Counted from the first letter of the stretch, positions 52,898-62,371 are shown. The stretch: DNA of 64,000 nt from Paraburkholderia acidipaludis NBRC 101816 (GCF_000684975.1 NZ_BAXZ01000015.1:124001-188000); one strand, 5' to 3'. Translations and numbers: made by a program. The notes: a model not told the origin generated them from the sequence alone.

Positions 52898-53377
52898 TTA
52901 GCAAGCGGGAGAAGGGCACGCTTTGCGCGCCGCGCTATCCATCCCCGGCCTGAAGGCCAAGGCTTTCCGCGCAAATCCGATGAAATCGGCGTTGATCCGC
53001 GGCCGCGACTGCTCCCACACTTTCAGGTAAGCGCCGGGGCTGGTCTTCGTGAAGACGGTCGGCACACAGACCTCGTCATCCATGCTCAAGCCGATAAACC
53101 AGCGAAACAGCAACTTGTATTGCACTTGCTCCGAGAGCTGACGCTCCGAGCGGACGCTGTAAAGGATCTGGATCAGCATGATTCGCAGGAACTTCTCCGG
53201 TGCGATGCTCGGTCGCCCACCCTCGATGTCGGCCTCGTACATCCCGGCAAATAACCGCTCCACCTTCGCCAGGGCTTCATTTGCCATCACGCGGATCGAA
53301 CGCAACGGATGCAACTTCGGAACGAAGTGGTACCGCTTGCGCATGGTCTCCAGGGGCAACCGAGGGCCTTCCACCAA
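52898..53377 (-). pseudogene. IS5-family transposase fragment
   Basis: The N-terminal half reads like IS5-type DDE transposases: GGRPSIAPEKFLRIMLIQIL, then LLFRWFIGLSMDDEVCVPTV. After FTK the sequence changes, and the DDE core and most of the protein (usually over 300 residues) are missing. Inactive remnant. Confidence 0.85.
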
Positions 53378-53552
53378 CGCTTCAGGGGCCTGCTGCGATG
53401 ACGTTACCGCAGGTGCTTCAGCAGCCTGTTAAGGCTGCCATAAGGTCTGGCCGATATAGTCCAGATCTGCAAACGACCTTCGCTTCGTTTCGGTACTGAA
53501 TCGGATCGGCCTATCCAGCGAATTTTCAGGCATTCCAGCGGACCCGCAATCG

Positions 53553-54479
53553 ATGAACCCCACGCGAGTAGACGAACAACCTGACCTCTGGGCCAATTGG
53601 CTTTTGCGCGACCGGTTTGCCGGCGATCCGGCACACGAGCGCATTTTCCGCGCAGATATCAGCCGATATGCCGATCGCGTCCTCGACGGTGCAAGGCTTG
53701 AGGCCGGAATGACGCTTGTCGACGTTGGTGCTGGCGATGGCCTCGTTGCGTTTCGAGCGATAGACCGCGTCGGCCCTTCCCTGCATACGATTCTGATTGA
53801 CATTTCCGATGCGTTGCTTCAACACGCCGAAGCCACTGCGACCCAATGCGGGATCCGGGGGCAGTGCACCTTTACCCGATGTTCCGCCGAGGTGCTGGAG
53901 GGAATCGCGGACGCAAGCGTCGATGCTGTTGCCACTCGAGCGGTACTGGCCTATCTACCCGACAAACTCGCTGTGCTGCGGGAGTTTTACCGGGTCGTGA
54001 AACCCGGCGGCCGAATTTCCATCGCCGAGCCCATCTGCCGTGACGACGCGCTCGACGTCCTCGCCTTGAAGAAGGTTGTCGACGCGCTTCCCGCCGGCAC
54101 GGACGACCACATTTCCCGTCTGCTTTACCGTTGGAAACTCACGCATCTTCCCGGCACTGAGGAAGAAATTGCGGCAAATCCGGTCACCAACTACAACGAA
54201 CGCGATCTGGTTCGATATGCCATGGATGCCGGGTTTACCGACATCCACATGGAATTTCATATCGACGTCGGTCCTTCGCCGACCACGTCGTGGGAAGTCC
54301 TGCTGAAGAATCCGCCATTTCCGTGGGCGCCGCCCCTTGAAGAATTGCTTCGCAGCACGTTCACGAAGGTAGAAGGGGAGCAAATAGAGCAGGCATTACG
54401 TCCGCTCCTCACGTCAGGCCGGCAATCCTTCGCGATACGCACTGCATTCCTGAGTGCGACAAAGCCAGTTGAATCATAG
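53553..54479 (+). CDS. Class I SAM-dependent methyltransferase
   Basis: 308 residues with SAM motif I in TLVDVGAGDGLVAFRA, motif II/III LIDISDALLQHAE, and AVLAYLPDKLAVLREFYRVV. The C-terminal 120 residues form an alpha-helical extension of unknown role. The substrate is not evident; it may be a natural-product or small-molecule enzyme. It stands alone between IS debris and unassigned DNA. Confidence 0.8.
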   Translation: MNPTRVDEQPDLWANWLLRDRFAGDPAHERIFRADISRYADRVLDGARLEAGMTLVDVGAGDGLVAFRAIDRVGPSLHTILIDISDALLQHAEATATQCGIRGQCTFTRCSAEVLEGIADASVDAVATRAVLAYLPDKLAVLREFYRVVKPGGRISIAEPICRDDALDVLALKKVVDALPAGTDDHISRLLYRWKLTHLPGTEEEIAANPVTNYNERDLVRYAMDAGFTDIHMEFHIDVGPSPTTSWEVLLKNPPFPWAPPLEELLRSTFTKVEGEQIEQALRPLLTSGRQSFAIRTAFLSATKPVES

Positions 54480-55024
54480 CAACTGCGCCGCAGCAGACTC
54501 CCAAATGCGAAGGCGATCTCGGCTCGTCATCTGGTAGCGTGTCTAGGCGATAAGCAATTCTGACGAAGCCGGCGGTCTGCGCGGGGATTGCATTCCGTCC
54601 ACGCCGGGCGGTGTCAACGCAAAGCTGGTGGCAAGTTGAGCAAGCCAGGACTGCCGTGCGCCAGTGGAGCATCGGCGCCATTGAACCAAACAGGGCGACA
54701 GTACGTTTTGTCATGACGCATGCCACCTTGCGGATCGACGAGTCAATAGCAAGCCTCAATATCGTGGACTGACACCAATGCCGAGACAGTCCCGATTCGA
54801 TGCGCCAGTCTTCATAACGGTCTGGTCAGAGTTTGGTGGGCGCGCGGACGGGGCCGCCCGCAAAAGCCCGGCGAGGAGATTTCTGAATATAAGATGGGTG
54901 GTCCGCGGAAATTGTCTATGTGAGCGCCAACATGAACGATGGGGCTGTAAGAAAACAATAGCGTGATTGTAGGGCGTGGCTCAGCCTCCCTTAAGCTCCC
55001 GGTGTTATTGTCGAATGGCATGCG
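54480..55024. other. Unassigned stretch
   Basis: 545 bases with no recognisable gene, RNA or repeat. Confidence 0.5.
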
Positions 55025-55513
55025 TTGGCGAAAGTCATTTTGCCAATGCACTTTTCGAACGGGGAGTTGCTGTCGGGATTTGGGCGGCGCCGCCTGGTCG
55101 TCGAACAAGCATCAGGAAAAGTATCCGTGCGCTACGACAAGAGTACCAGGTTGATTCGCATTTTCCGCACCCATCTTTTCGTGGCTTCGCTTGCGGCGAT
55201 TTGCATCCAATTGATCATCTTCCTCGTCTCGGCGACGATTTCGAATGAGTCGGCAGAATTTCAACCACCCGAGGCGTTCAGGCTTTATGCTATTTCCCTG
55301 ATCGTGGCCTCGGTCGTGTGGGTAAAGATCGTTGCCAGACGTGCCTTTGATCGTGCTTTAGCAAACCGGGACGCGGCTTTTTACAGCGGTGCCGTACCCA
55401 CTGTATCTGTTTCAAAGGACTGCAGGTTGCGCAGGCTTGTCCTGCTCCATGTCAACCTTTCTGGTTGGTCAAGCGAGCCGGTCGGGCGGCACACGAGGGT
55501 CGGCCGGGACTAG
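55025..55513 (+). CDS. Hypothetical membrane protein
   Basis: Up to 162 residues from TTG 55025; ATG at 55046 is an alternative. Two hydrophobic helices are visible: FVASLAAICIQLIIFLVSA and LYAISLIVASVVWVKIV. No family is recognised. The last 50 residues look less like coding sequence, so the C terminus may be degraded. Confidence 0.4.
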   Translation: MAKVILPMHFSNGELLSGFGRRRLVVEQASGKVSVRYDKSTRLIRIFRTHLFVASLAAICIQLIIFLVSATISNESAEFQPPEAFRLYAISLIVASVVWVKIVARRAFDRALANRDAAFYSGAVPTVSVSKDCRLRRLVLLHVNLSGWSSEPVGRHTRVGRD

Positions 55514-55718
55514 GTGGGTTTTCGTGGCAGTGCCTTCGACGAAATTGTCCGGACCAGTTGCGTCCGTTCAGTCGTCTTGCACTCGATAAATATTCGATTC
55601 GGTTGTGGCATGTCGAACTCGAGCGAAAGCACGGGAATGCAACAGCGACGGACAGGAGGCTCGTCCGCGTCGTATATGACCTAGCGTTCGGAACTTTGGC
55701 ATCCATAGGGGACGGGCT

Positions 55719-56594
55719 TTGAAACATTTCAATCGTGCGCTTATCGTGACGTTGCTGCGCACACTTTCCGTGCTTCCCTATGGCTTCGTCGCGCGGCTCG
55801 GAGTGGGCGTCGGGACGGCGTTGTATGCGCTGCCGAGCCGCCGCAAGCACATCGTCCATGTGAACCTGCAACTCTGCTTCCCGGAGAAGAGCGGCGGTGA
55901 GCGTCGGGCACTCGCGAGAGCTCATTTTCGCCATGTTGTTCGCAGCTATCTTGAGCGAGGCATTCAGTGGTTTGGCAATGCCCAGTCGATGCGGGACATC
56001 GTGCAAATCGAGAGCAGGATCGATCTTGATGACGAAGTTGCACCACCCACCATCTTCATGGGCTTTCACTTTGTAGGCATTGAGGTGGGCTGCATGCTCT
56101 ACTCAACCCGCTACCCTGTGGCCTCACTGTACACACGTATGTCGAACACGGTCTTATGCGATGTGGCCAGGCGGCAACGTGGTCGGTTCGGCGCCGAAAT
56201 GATTGAACGCGCGACCAGTGCACGAAAGATTGTTGGCTTGCTGCGTTCCGGTAAGCCCGTCATGCTTGCAGCGGACATGGACCACGGTGTCGACGGTTCG
56301 GTCTTTGTGCCCTTTTTCGATGTTCCCGCGTGCACACTCACGGCTGTTTCGCGGCTGGCGAGACTGGGCGGCGCGCGGGTTGTACCGTTCGTGACGGAGG
56401 TGCTTCCGAAGTATCAGGGGTACAAGCTGACAATTTTCGAAGCACTTGCAGATTTCCCGTCGGGGAATGACGAGGTCGACGCGCGACGCATGAATGCGTT
56501 TCTCGAGGAGCAGATCATTAGGTTTCCAGAGCAGTATTACTGGGTGCATCGACGTTTCAAGCACCGACCAGCGGGGATGGATTCGGTATATTGA
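55719..56594 (+). CDS. LpxL/HtrB-like lysophospholipid acyltransferase
   Basis: 291 residues of the lipid A late-acyltransferase family. The catalytic His and Glu are in GFHFVGIEVG with the family spacing, followed by GKPVMLAADMDHGVDGS and YYWVHRRFKHRP at the end. The N-terminal helix anchors it to the membrane. It may modify lipid A or another lipid; its place on an island suggests an accessory modification. TTG start at 55719, with AGGGGACGG upstream. Confidence 0.85.
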   Translation: MKHFNRALIVTLLRTLSVLPYGFVARLGVGVGTALYALPSRRKHIVHVNLQLCFPEKSGGERRALARAHFRHVVRSYLERGIQWFGNAQSMRDIVQIESRIDLDDEVAPPTIFMGFHFVGIEVGCMLYSTRYPVASLYTRMSNTVLCDVARRQRGRFGAEMIERATSARKIVGLLRSGKPVMLAADMDHGVDGSVFVPFFDVPACTLTAVSRLARLGGARVVPFVTEVLPKYQGYKLTIFEALADFPSGNDEVDARRMNAFLEEQIIRFPEQYYWVHRRFKHRPAGMDSVY

Positions 56595-57150
56595 TAGCTA
56601 TGCAGAAGGATTTTTCGGGACCTGTTAAGCTCCGGTAGTGGTTGTTTATCTCATAACTCCGGTGTCGACACCTCCGAGCGCACCATGGGCGGGCTAGTAG
56701 CAGGGTGCATTGCCCTAATAGTGCGTGAACCATGGTTCGTTGTGGCAGTAGTCATATCTATAGCCTTGCTCCCGTGCGCATACCCGCCCGTAGCTTTGAT
56801 GCCCCGCCGCAACGGAAGAGTTCGCACACTCTGCGTTTCTCCTTCCTGATTAAAGAGTTGGGACAGTCCCGTTTCTCGACGAATGATGACGTTCATTTAA
56901 TGTCAATCAGTCGAACCTCGGGTATGACGGTGCGACAGCCACAGAGTGGCGGCGCACGACGCAGCAACGACAGCGGGTGCGGCCCGCTTCACGCTTTAGA
57001 AGGCGATCGGTCCATGTTCTCCAAAATACGTCCGATCAACCCGCAATCACGCGACGCACGAACCAGATGATATAAATTGGAGGACGTGCGGTCGGCGCCG
57101 TGCTCCGGTGGCTGTGCGTCAATCCATTTCCTTATTGCCAGAGTACCATC
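56595..57150. other. Unassigned stretch
   Basis: 556 bases with short frames only. The minus-strand frame at 56651-56896 lacks features of a real protein. Confidence 0.5.
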
Positions 57151-57882
57151 ATGGTTAACGTGAAAATCAGGCTACTTCAACCTCGTCTGTCGCCGCGACG
57201 CACACGAATTGAAGTCCCCGGCTGGGGCGGAACAAAAGAGCCGCGGCGCAATGGCGCGCATGAGCAGGGTTGGCATTGCTTACCATTCGTGGAGGGCGCG
57301 CAGTACGGGATTGAACTCTTCTATCCTCACGACCGTGAGGTTCGCGTCAGCCGCCGTGATGGTCAATTTGCCTTCGAGGGGGGCGGTGATCCTAACCCCG
57401 AAACTGGAATGAACTGGCCACCATTTCGCCCTTTCGGCGAAGGTTACTATACCTATCAATTACTCCTGGACGTCAAGGTGCCGGAGGGCTATGCAGTGCG
57501 TACGGAACCGCATCCGCGTTTCTACCTCAGCGAGGCCGGCGACGTACCGCTTGCGGTGCCGGCACTGCTACGTACTTCGTGGTGGCCGATGATCAATTTT
57601 GTCGTGTTCAAGGCACCGCCACCGGGTGGGGTACACGTGTTCCGTCCGGGCGAACCATTCATGCAACTCTGTGTTGTGCCTGCCGAGCCAGAAGTCACGC
57701 TGGAGGCCATGAACGCAGAGGAGGCGGCCGAGCGGGAAATGCAATCAAGGCGAATTCACGCCAGCCGGGATACGTTGGGCCGGGACACGCAGTGGACTTC
57801 GTCGACAAATACAGTTTTTGATGGTACCTACCGCAGGATTCTTGGTGCCGCCAAGGCTCGGGACCGGGCAACGGAGGATTAA
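57151..57882 (+). CDS. DUF6065-like hypothetical protein
   Basis: About 243 residues starting MVNVKIRLLQP. The pattern WHCLPFVEGAQYGIELFYPH and LRTSWWPMINFVVFKAPPPGGVH resembles DUF6065 proteins in my recollection. It seems a single soluble domain. Function is unknown. It converges with the His-rich gene, overlapping by four bases. Confidence 0.65.
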   Translation: MVNVKIRLLQPRLSPRRTRIEVPGWGGTKEPRRNGAHEQGWHCLPFVEGAQYGIELFYPHDREVRVSRRDGQFAFEGGGDPNPETGMNWPPFRPFGEGYYTYQLLLDVKVPEGYAVRTEPHPRFYLSEAGDVPLAVPALLRTSWWPMINFVVFKAPPPGGVHVFRPGEPFMQLCVVPAEPEVTLEAMNAEEAAEREMQSRRIHASRDTLGRDTQWTSSTNTVFDGTYRRILGAAKARDRATED

Positions 57883-58316
57883 TCGCCGTAGATTTGCACC
57901 CCGATACCGGGAGGCACGATCACCGCGTTGTTGTGGTGATGATGGTAGTAGGGCGGCGGCGGCGGAGGGGTGTAGTACACGGGCGGCGGCGGATAGTACT
58001 CGGGTGCCGGCGCGTAATAACCGTGGTGGTGATGGTGATGGTGATGGTGATGATGGTGATGGTGATGTTCGCCCCCACGGTCCCATTGCACCTGTTCCAA
58101 CTCGGGTGACGTTCTGTGCGATTGCTGAGCCAGTTCCGCATTGTGGGCTTTGAGCGTTTCAACGGCGTTCGGAATGGGTTGAAGCAGGTCGGAATAGGAC
58201 GCCGCGGACAAGGGTGCCTGCGGTGCGGCGACATCGGCCGCCGCGTGTGCGCCCGCACTTCCCAGGGTGGCAAGGCCGGCCAGTGTCCCAAGCAGCCCTG
58301 CGATCTTGCGTTCCAT
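57879..58316 (-). CDS. Exported polyhistidine protein
   Basis: 145 residues: a signal peptide (about 1-24, ending GAHA), a polar region, then a run of 15 histidines, a Tyr/Pro-rich stretch and a second His cluster. Such proteins bind divalent metals in the periplasm; here the role is inferred from composition. AAGGAGCG lies upstream of the ATG at 58316. Confidence 0.75.
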   Translation of the reverse strand: MERKIAGLLGTLAGLATLGSAGAHAAADVAAPQAPLSAASYSDLLQPIPNAVETLKAHNAELAQQSHRTSPELEQVQWDRGGEHHHHHHHHHHHHHHHGYYAPAPEYYPPPPVYYTPPPPPPYYHHHHNNAVIVPPGIGVQIYGD

Positions 58317-58743
58317 CTGACGCTCCTTTGTTGGAATAAGTTCAGCTTCCTGGCAGAAAGGTAAGCCAGGCAAATGCGCGACTACACGCGCCGCGCGACG
58401 GATGCTCTCCAGGGGCCCTTTGTTGCATTGAGCGAGAGGTTAGTGTCGGGAGGCACCTAGCCTGTAGGAAAATTCTAACCACGGGGCTGCTCGTCGTGTG
58501 TCCAATATCCTTTAAATATGTAAGTACCGGTAACGCAGTACCGACAATCAGATTAATTTGAAGATATGTGAAGTCGGGGAGTCGCCCCCAAACAGTCGGA
58601 CCGTTGTGTAGTACCATCGAATTCCGACGCTCCAGGTTCACGCAGGTTCCCAGTTTCCGACAGGGCATTCCGGACAACCTTGAAGTGAGGTGCGAGTCCG
58701 GAGCGAAATGCAACCGGCAGTGGTCGTTATGACGCGCACGCTG
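58317..58743. other. Unassigned stretch
   Basis: About 430 bases between the His-rich gene and the ISNCY remnant. No supported gene. Confidence 0.5.
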
Positions 58744-58789
58744 TAATGACCCACGCAATGAATCGAGAAGCCGGAGTCCTCGCATCCAG

Positions 58790-59002
58790 CCGGTTGTTGC
58801 CGGGCCTCGAGCGCTTGCGTGACACGAGGCCCTCGGGTCCATGTTCACGCAGCTGCGCTACGAGCCGGCGAATCTGCCGTGTCGTCAGCTCGAGACGCTG
58901 CGCTGCACGCCACGGCTTGAGCCTGCCATCCACCACGTCCTGAATCACCTTGAGTCTGTCCAGCTCGCGCATCGTCATTGTTATCCGTTCTGTTGCAGCC
59001 AT
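58790..59002 (-). pseudogene. ISNCY-type transposase N-terminal remnant
   Basis: About 70 codons with the helix-turn-helix start typical of these transposases: MRELDRLKVIQDVVDGRLK, AAQRLELTTRQIRRLVAQ, GPEGLVSRKRSRPGNNRLD. After NNRLD the homology ends. Inactive. Confidence 0.8.
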
Positions 59003-59053
59003 CGACGCTCCGTGTGCTGGATCTCCAGCGGCCGGTCAGCGTACGATCAACTC

Positions 59054-59089
59054 AAAAGCGGACATTTGAACCTAGCTAAAAGCGGACAT
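59054..59089. repeat. IS21-like terminal direct repeats
   Basis: AAAAGCGGACAT occurs twice (59054-59065 and 59078-59089). This matches the repeated end sequences of IS21-family elements and suggests a lost IS21 copy next to the IS110 insertion. Confidence 0.6.
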
Positions 59090-59161
59090 AATGAAATGGC
59101 CAGCCCGATCCCCGCGACCGTTCTACGATAGGCACGTCGGTCCACGGTAGAGGAGAGCGTC

Positions 59162-60187
59162 ATGAACGAGGTCACGCTGATCGGCATCGATCTGGGCAAG
59201 CACGTCTTTCATCTGCATGCACAGGATGCAAAGGGACATGAGGTGTTCCGCAAGAAGCTTTCTCGCACGCAGTTGCTTCCGTTCTTCAGTAATCTCAAGG
59301 CGGTTACCGTGGTGATGGAAGCGTGTGCCGGATCGCACTGGCTCGCTCGCAAGCTCAACGAACTGGGGCACGTTGCCCGGCTGGTTTCGCCGCAATACGT
59401 ACGGCCTTTCGTGAAGAGCAACAAGAACGATTACATTGACGCCGAAGCGATCTGCGAGGCGGCGTCACGGCCGGCGATGCGCTTCGTTGAACCGCGAACG
59501 GAAGCGCAACAGCTTCTGGTAGCATTGCACCGGGCGCGCGAGGGGCTGGTCACCGAACGCACGGCTACGATCAACCGGATCCACGGCATCCTGCTTGAGT
59601 TCGGCATTGTTGTTCCTCTGTCCAGAGCTACGCTGCGTCGTTTGCCCGACGCGCTCGCTCTGCACGATCTGCCGCCACGGCTAGTCCAGTTGATCGACCG
59701 GCTCCATTCCCACTATCGTTACCTGGACCAGCAGGTTGACGATATCGAACGTGATCTGACGTCACAGCTTCGCGAAGACGAGAACGCCGCGCGGCTGCTG
59801 TCCATCCCCGGCATCGGCGCCATTACGGCAAGCCTGCTGGCATCAGAGGTCGGCAACGTTGCGCAGTTCGATGGCGGTCGCAACTTTGCAGCGTCAATCG
59901 GACTGGTGCCCCGGCAACACAGTACCGGCGGACGGAGTGTCCTGTGCGGAATCAGCAAGCGAGGCGACAAACATCTACGCCACTTGCTCGTGCAAGGTGC
60001 CCGTGCGGTCATCCAACGCGCAGAGCAGCGCACGGACAGGCTCGGTGCGTGGATCCGGTCCATGCTGACGCGAAGGCACGCGAACGTGGTGGCCTGTGCG
60101 GTCGCCAACAAACTCGCGCGGATCGCCTGGGCGGTGCTGACTAAACACGCTGCTTATGATGCCGCGCGCCTGGAGCCCGCGAACTGA
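59162..60187 (+). CDS. IS110-family transposase, intact
   Basis: 341 residues. The N-terminal DEDD domain has LIGIDLGKHVFHLHA, TVVMEACAGSHWLAR and SNKNDYIDAEAICEA; the C-terminal domain has SIPGIGAITASLLASEVG and the serine region SIGLVPRQHSTGG. It recombines DNA with a bridge RNA. GAGGAGAG lies upstream of the ATG. Distinct from the frameshifted copy at 42159. Confidence 0.94.
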   Translation: MNEVTLIGIDLGKHVFHLHAQDAKGHEVFRKKLSRTQLLPFFSNLKAVTVVMEACAGSHWLARKLNELGHVARLVSPQYVRPFVKSNKNDYIDAEAICEAASRPAMRFVEPRTEAQQLLVALHRAREGLVTERTATINRIHGILLEFGIVVPLSRATLRRLPDALALHDLPPRLVQLIDRLHSHYRYLDQQVDDIERDLTSQLREDENAARLLSIPGIGAITASLLASEVGNVAQFDGGRNFAASIGLVPRQHSTGGRSVLCGISKRGDKHLRHLLVQGARAVIQRAEQRTDRLGAWIRSMLTRRHANVVACAVANKLARIAWAVLTKHAAYDAARLEPAN

Positions 60188-60633
60188 TTCACCGTTTCAC
60201 CCAACATGGTTTTGCGACGGCTGGAAGTTTGATGGTCCAACGGCACAGCGACCGGACGAAGAACCTGATAAGTTGTACAGCTCGCAGCAGCTGCCGACAT
60301 TTTGAGGATCGTCCGGTGCGGTTTTCATCGCGGAACATGGATTCCGGATAGATTTGCGCAAGCCACGAAGACGTCAGAACCAGAGGTTGCAAATCTCGGG
60401 CTGGCCATAGATTACAACTTGGCCACTACACCAGCGCAGCTTCGAGCAATATGTCCGGGGATGGCGAGTCGTCGAGAAAATCCGACGCGCGAAACACGAA
60501 GGCTCGTTTGCCGACGTGCTGGCACGCTGGCGCGTGCTGGCCGTCGAGCTGCCAAAGGCCTGGCGATCCGGCCGCCTCTGGAGCGACCTCGGACCACCCG
60601 CGTACCACAAAGCCTAATCCAGCTGTCAGCAGG
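60188..60633. other. Stretch with a probable gene fragment
   Basis: No intact gene. The plus-strand frame 60409-60617, ending in TAA, reads like a protein C terminus (RSFEQYVRGWRVVEKI, DVLARWRVLAVELPKAW) with good codon use, but no family is recognised and the start is missing. Confidence 0.4.
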
Positions 60634-60906
60634 CTAATTGGCATCGGAACCAAAGAGGTCGTCGACGATCTTCCGCGCCGCGCTGTACCCACCCATCAGC
60701 GCATCGGCCTCGGTGGCGAATGGACGGCCGGCGACCTCACCGAATCGCAATGGCGAAAACGCGGCGACTGTCGCTCCCGCACGAAATATCCTCACTACCG
60801 CGACGAATCCCGAATCGGTCGGCCGGGGTTGGGACGCCCGCGTCTTGAATTCCGTTTCGGTAGTGACTTCGAGTGTATAGCCGTGGTATTCGTAACTCCG
60901 CATCAT
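60634..60906 (-). CDS. Small conserved hypothetical protein
   Basis: 90 residues beginning MMRSYEYHGYTLEVTTETEF and ending with GRPFATEADALMGGYSAARK. It resembles small Burkholderia proteins of unknown function. A single alpha/beta domain with no active-site motif. Confidence 0.65.
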   Translation of the reverse strand: MMRSYEYHGYTLEVTTETEFKTRASQPRPTDSGFVAVVRIFRAGATVAAFSPLRFGEVAGRPFATEADALMGGYSAARKIVDDLFGSDAN

Positions 60907-60919
60907 CTCGGGGCTCGAT

Positions 60920-61273
60920 TCATTTCAAAAGTCGAACGATTTCGTGCGTCGGCACGCTTGCCGCGAGCGTCAAGATTTTCGCAGGTTTAAACCAGCGACA
61001 TTGCACGATCTCGTTTTGTGGTTCTGGTCTCGTGTCCCGCGGGAGTTCGGCGAAAAATACATGATGGCGCTTGTTGATCCCGCCGAACTGGAACAGATAG
61101 GCCAGCGCATGACCGGCAATTGTGGTCTCTTCCTCAAGTTCCCGGTAGGCGGCCTCAAGCGGCGATTCTGAACGCTTGATCGTACCACCCGGCAAGGACC
61201 AACGCGATCGCCCCCGTGCGACAAGCAGCACCTTGTCGCGTTGAAAGCACACGATGGTCGCCCTTTCTCTCAT
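60920..61273 (-). CDS. NUDIX hydrolase
   Basis: 117 residues with the Nudix box running from GGTIKRSESP to AYRELEEETTI. It would hydrolyse a nucleoside-diphosphate derivative; the substrate is unknown. AGGGAACGGG precedes the ATG at 61273. Confidence 0.88.
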   Translation of the reverse strand: MRERATIVCFQRDKVLLVARGRSRWSLPGGTIKRSESPLEAAYRELEEETTIAGHALAYLFQFGGINKRHHVFFAELPRDTRPEPQNEIVQCRWFKPAKILTLAASVPTHEIVRLLK

Positions 61274-61403
61274 CCCGTTCCCTGCTCCCGTTCGGTGCCC
61301 TATCCTTTAATCAGGCATGGTCCCTTGGCACAGGACTTTAGCCTTCGGCCGACCCTGCTCCGATGTCGTCGCTGGGCGTCTGCAACTCAGGGAGAGAACA
61401 CAG

Positions 61404-61760
61404 ATGAAAACCCGGTCCTCATGCAACATATGGCTGCCCATCGGAGGCTTCGCGGTGGCTTGCCTGCTTTCCGTTCCTACACTTGTCCTCGCCCTGGCGT
61501 GGCTGAGTATTGGCGTCTGTGCGATCGGCTACCGCTCGCTTGATACCTTCCCTGTCGAGGGGTTCTCAGTCAAATGGTTGTGCGGGCGACGTCGCGCCTG
61601 CCTTTGGTTTCATCACCTGCTCTACTGGCCGCGCCACATCGAGCCAGGGCTACAGGAAATCGCCACCCGCACCGCCAAACACGTCGCCGAAAGCTGCACG
61701 CGCTCACGCAGCAAGTCGCGGTCCTCCGCGGACTTACCGTCCGGCAACCGCGAACGATGA
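61404..61760 (+). CDS. Hypothetical membrane protein
   Basis: 118 residues with an N-terminal hydrophobic hairpin (IWLPIGGFAVACLLSVPTL, then VLALAWLSIGVCAIGY) and a basic C-terminal tail. GGGAGAG lies upstream of the ATG at 61404. No family is recognised. Confidence 0.5.
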   Translation: MKTRSSCNIWLPIGGFAVACLLSVPTLVLALAWLSIGVCAIGYRSLDTFPVEGFSVKWLCGRRRACLWFHHLLYWPRHIEPGLQEIATRTAKHVAESCTRSRSKSRSSADLPSGNRER

Positions 61761-61794
61761 CGGCCTGCGAACGCTGTCTTGCGAGCGGCTGTCG

Positions 61795-62124
61795 TCAGAA
61801 ATCTAGTTGCGCGGCCGTGATGCCAAGCGCGGCCGCAATCTTCTCACGCGACGATTTCCGCAGGCGTGCACTCGCCTCCTGCTGCGCGTAAGCCGATTGG
61901 CTCACGCCAAGGCGTGCCGCGACTTCAGCCTGGGTCAGGCCAAGGTGTTCGCGCCATGCCCGCGCCGGCGGCACGTCGTCGGCCAGCGTCCGGCGAACAA
62001 CGTCATGCGGGATCAGGTCGCTGTCGCGCGCGTGCTGCGCCACATAGTCCGCATACGGGATGACGACAAAGGCCGGCTTGCCATCCGGTCCCATGATCGT
62101 TTGAATGTTAGTAGGTGCGTTCAT
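61795..62124 (-). CDS. XRE-family antitoxin
   Basis: 109 residues: an N-terminal toxin-binding part (MGPDGKPAFVVIPYADY) and a C-terminal helix-turn-helix (LTQAEVAARLGVSQSAYAQQ). It overlaps the RelE-type toxin upstream by 17 bases, giving a toxin-first module. Confidence 0.87.
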   Translation of the reverse strand: MNAPTNIQTIMGPDGKPAFVVIPYADYVAQHARDSDLIPHDVVRRTLADDVPPARAWREHLGLTQAEVAARLGVSQSAYAQQEASARLRKSSREKIAAALGITAAQLDF

Positions 62125-62371
62125 CGCGTTTCCTTACTTCCTGAATGTCGACGATCTTGATTGCCCCATCCCAGTCGAACAAGACCCGGTAGTTCCCTAC
62201 CCTCAACCGGTAGCCGTATTCGTGGTTGATGAGCGCCTTCACGTTCGAAACATCGGGCATCGTGGCCAGACCTTCTACGGCATCAAGAATCTGCAGTCGC
62301 ACGGGGCGGTCGAGCTTGCGCGCCTGCTTCGCGGCCTTTGGGCTCCAGTTGATCTTGTTCATCGGCTTCAT
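62108..62371 (-). CDS. RelE-family toxin
   Basis: 87 residues with the RelE pattern: NKINWSPKAAKQARKL, LRVGNYRVLFDWDG and the final VDIQEVRKRDERTY. Expected to be a ribosome-dependent mRNase. ATG 62371 or 62362 could be the start. Confidence 0.88.
   Translation of the reverse strand: MKPMNKINWSPKAAKQARKLDRPVRLQILDAVEGLATMPDVSNVKALINHEYGYRLRVGNYRVLFDWDGAIKIVDIQEVRKRDERTY

Noticed and set aside
56651..57070. Overlapping frames of 80-112 codons between the acyltransferase and DUF6065 genes
   Set aside because: No domain, start signal or coding bias on either strand.
58020..58072. Repetitive CATCAC-like DNA that could suggest a microsatellite or CRISPR-like array
   Set aside because: It is the polyhistidine codons of the exported protein; no spacers or regular repeat length.
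58342..58848. 168-codon minus-strand frame next to the ISNCY remnant
   Set aside because: It overlaps transposase debris in another frame and has no recognisable features.
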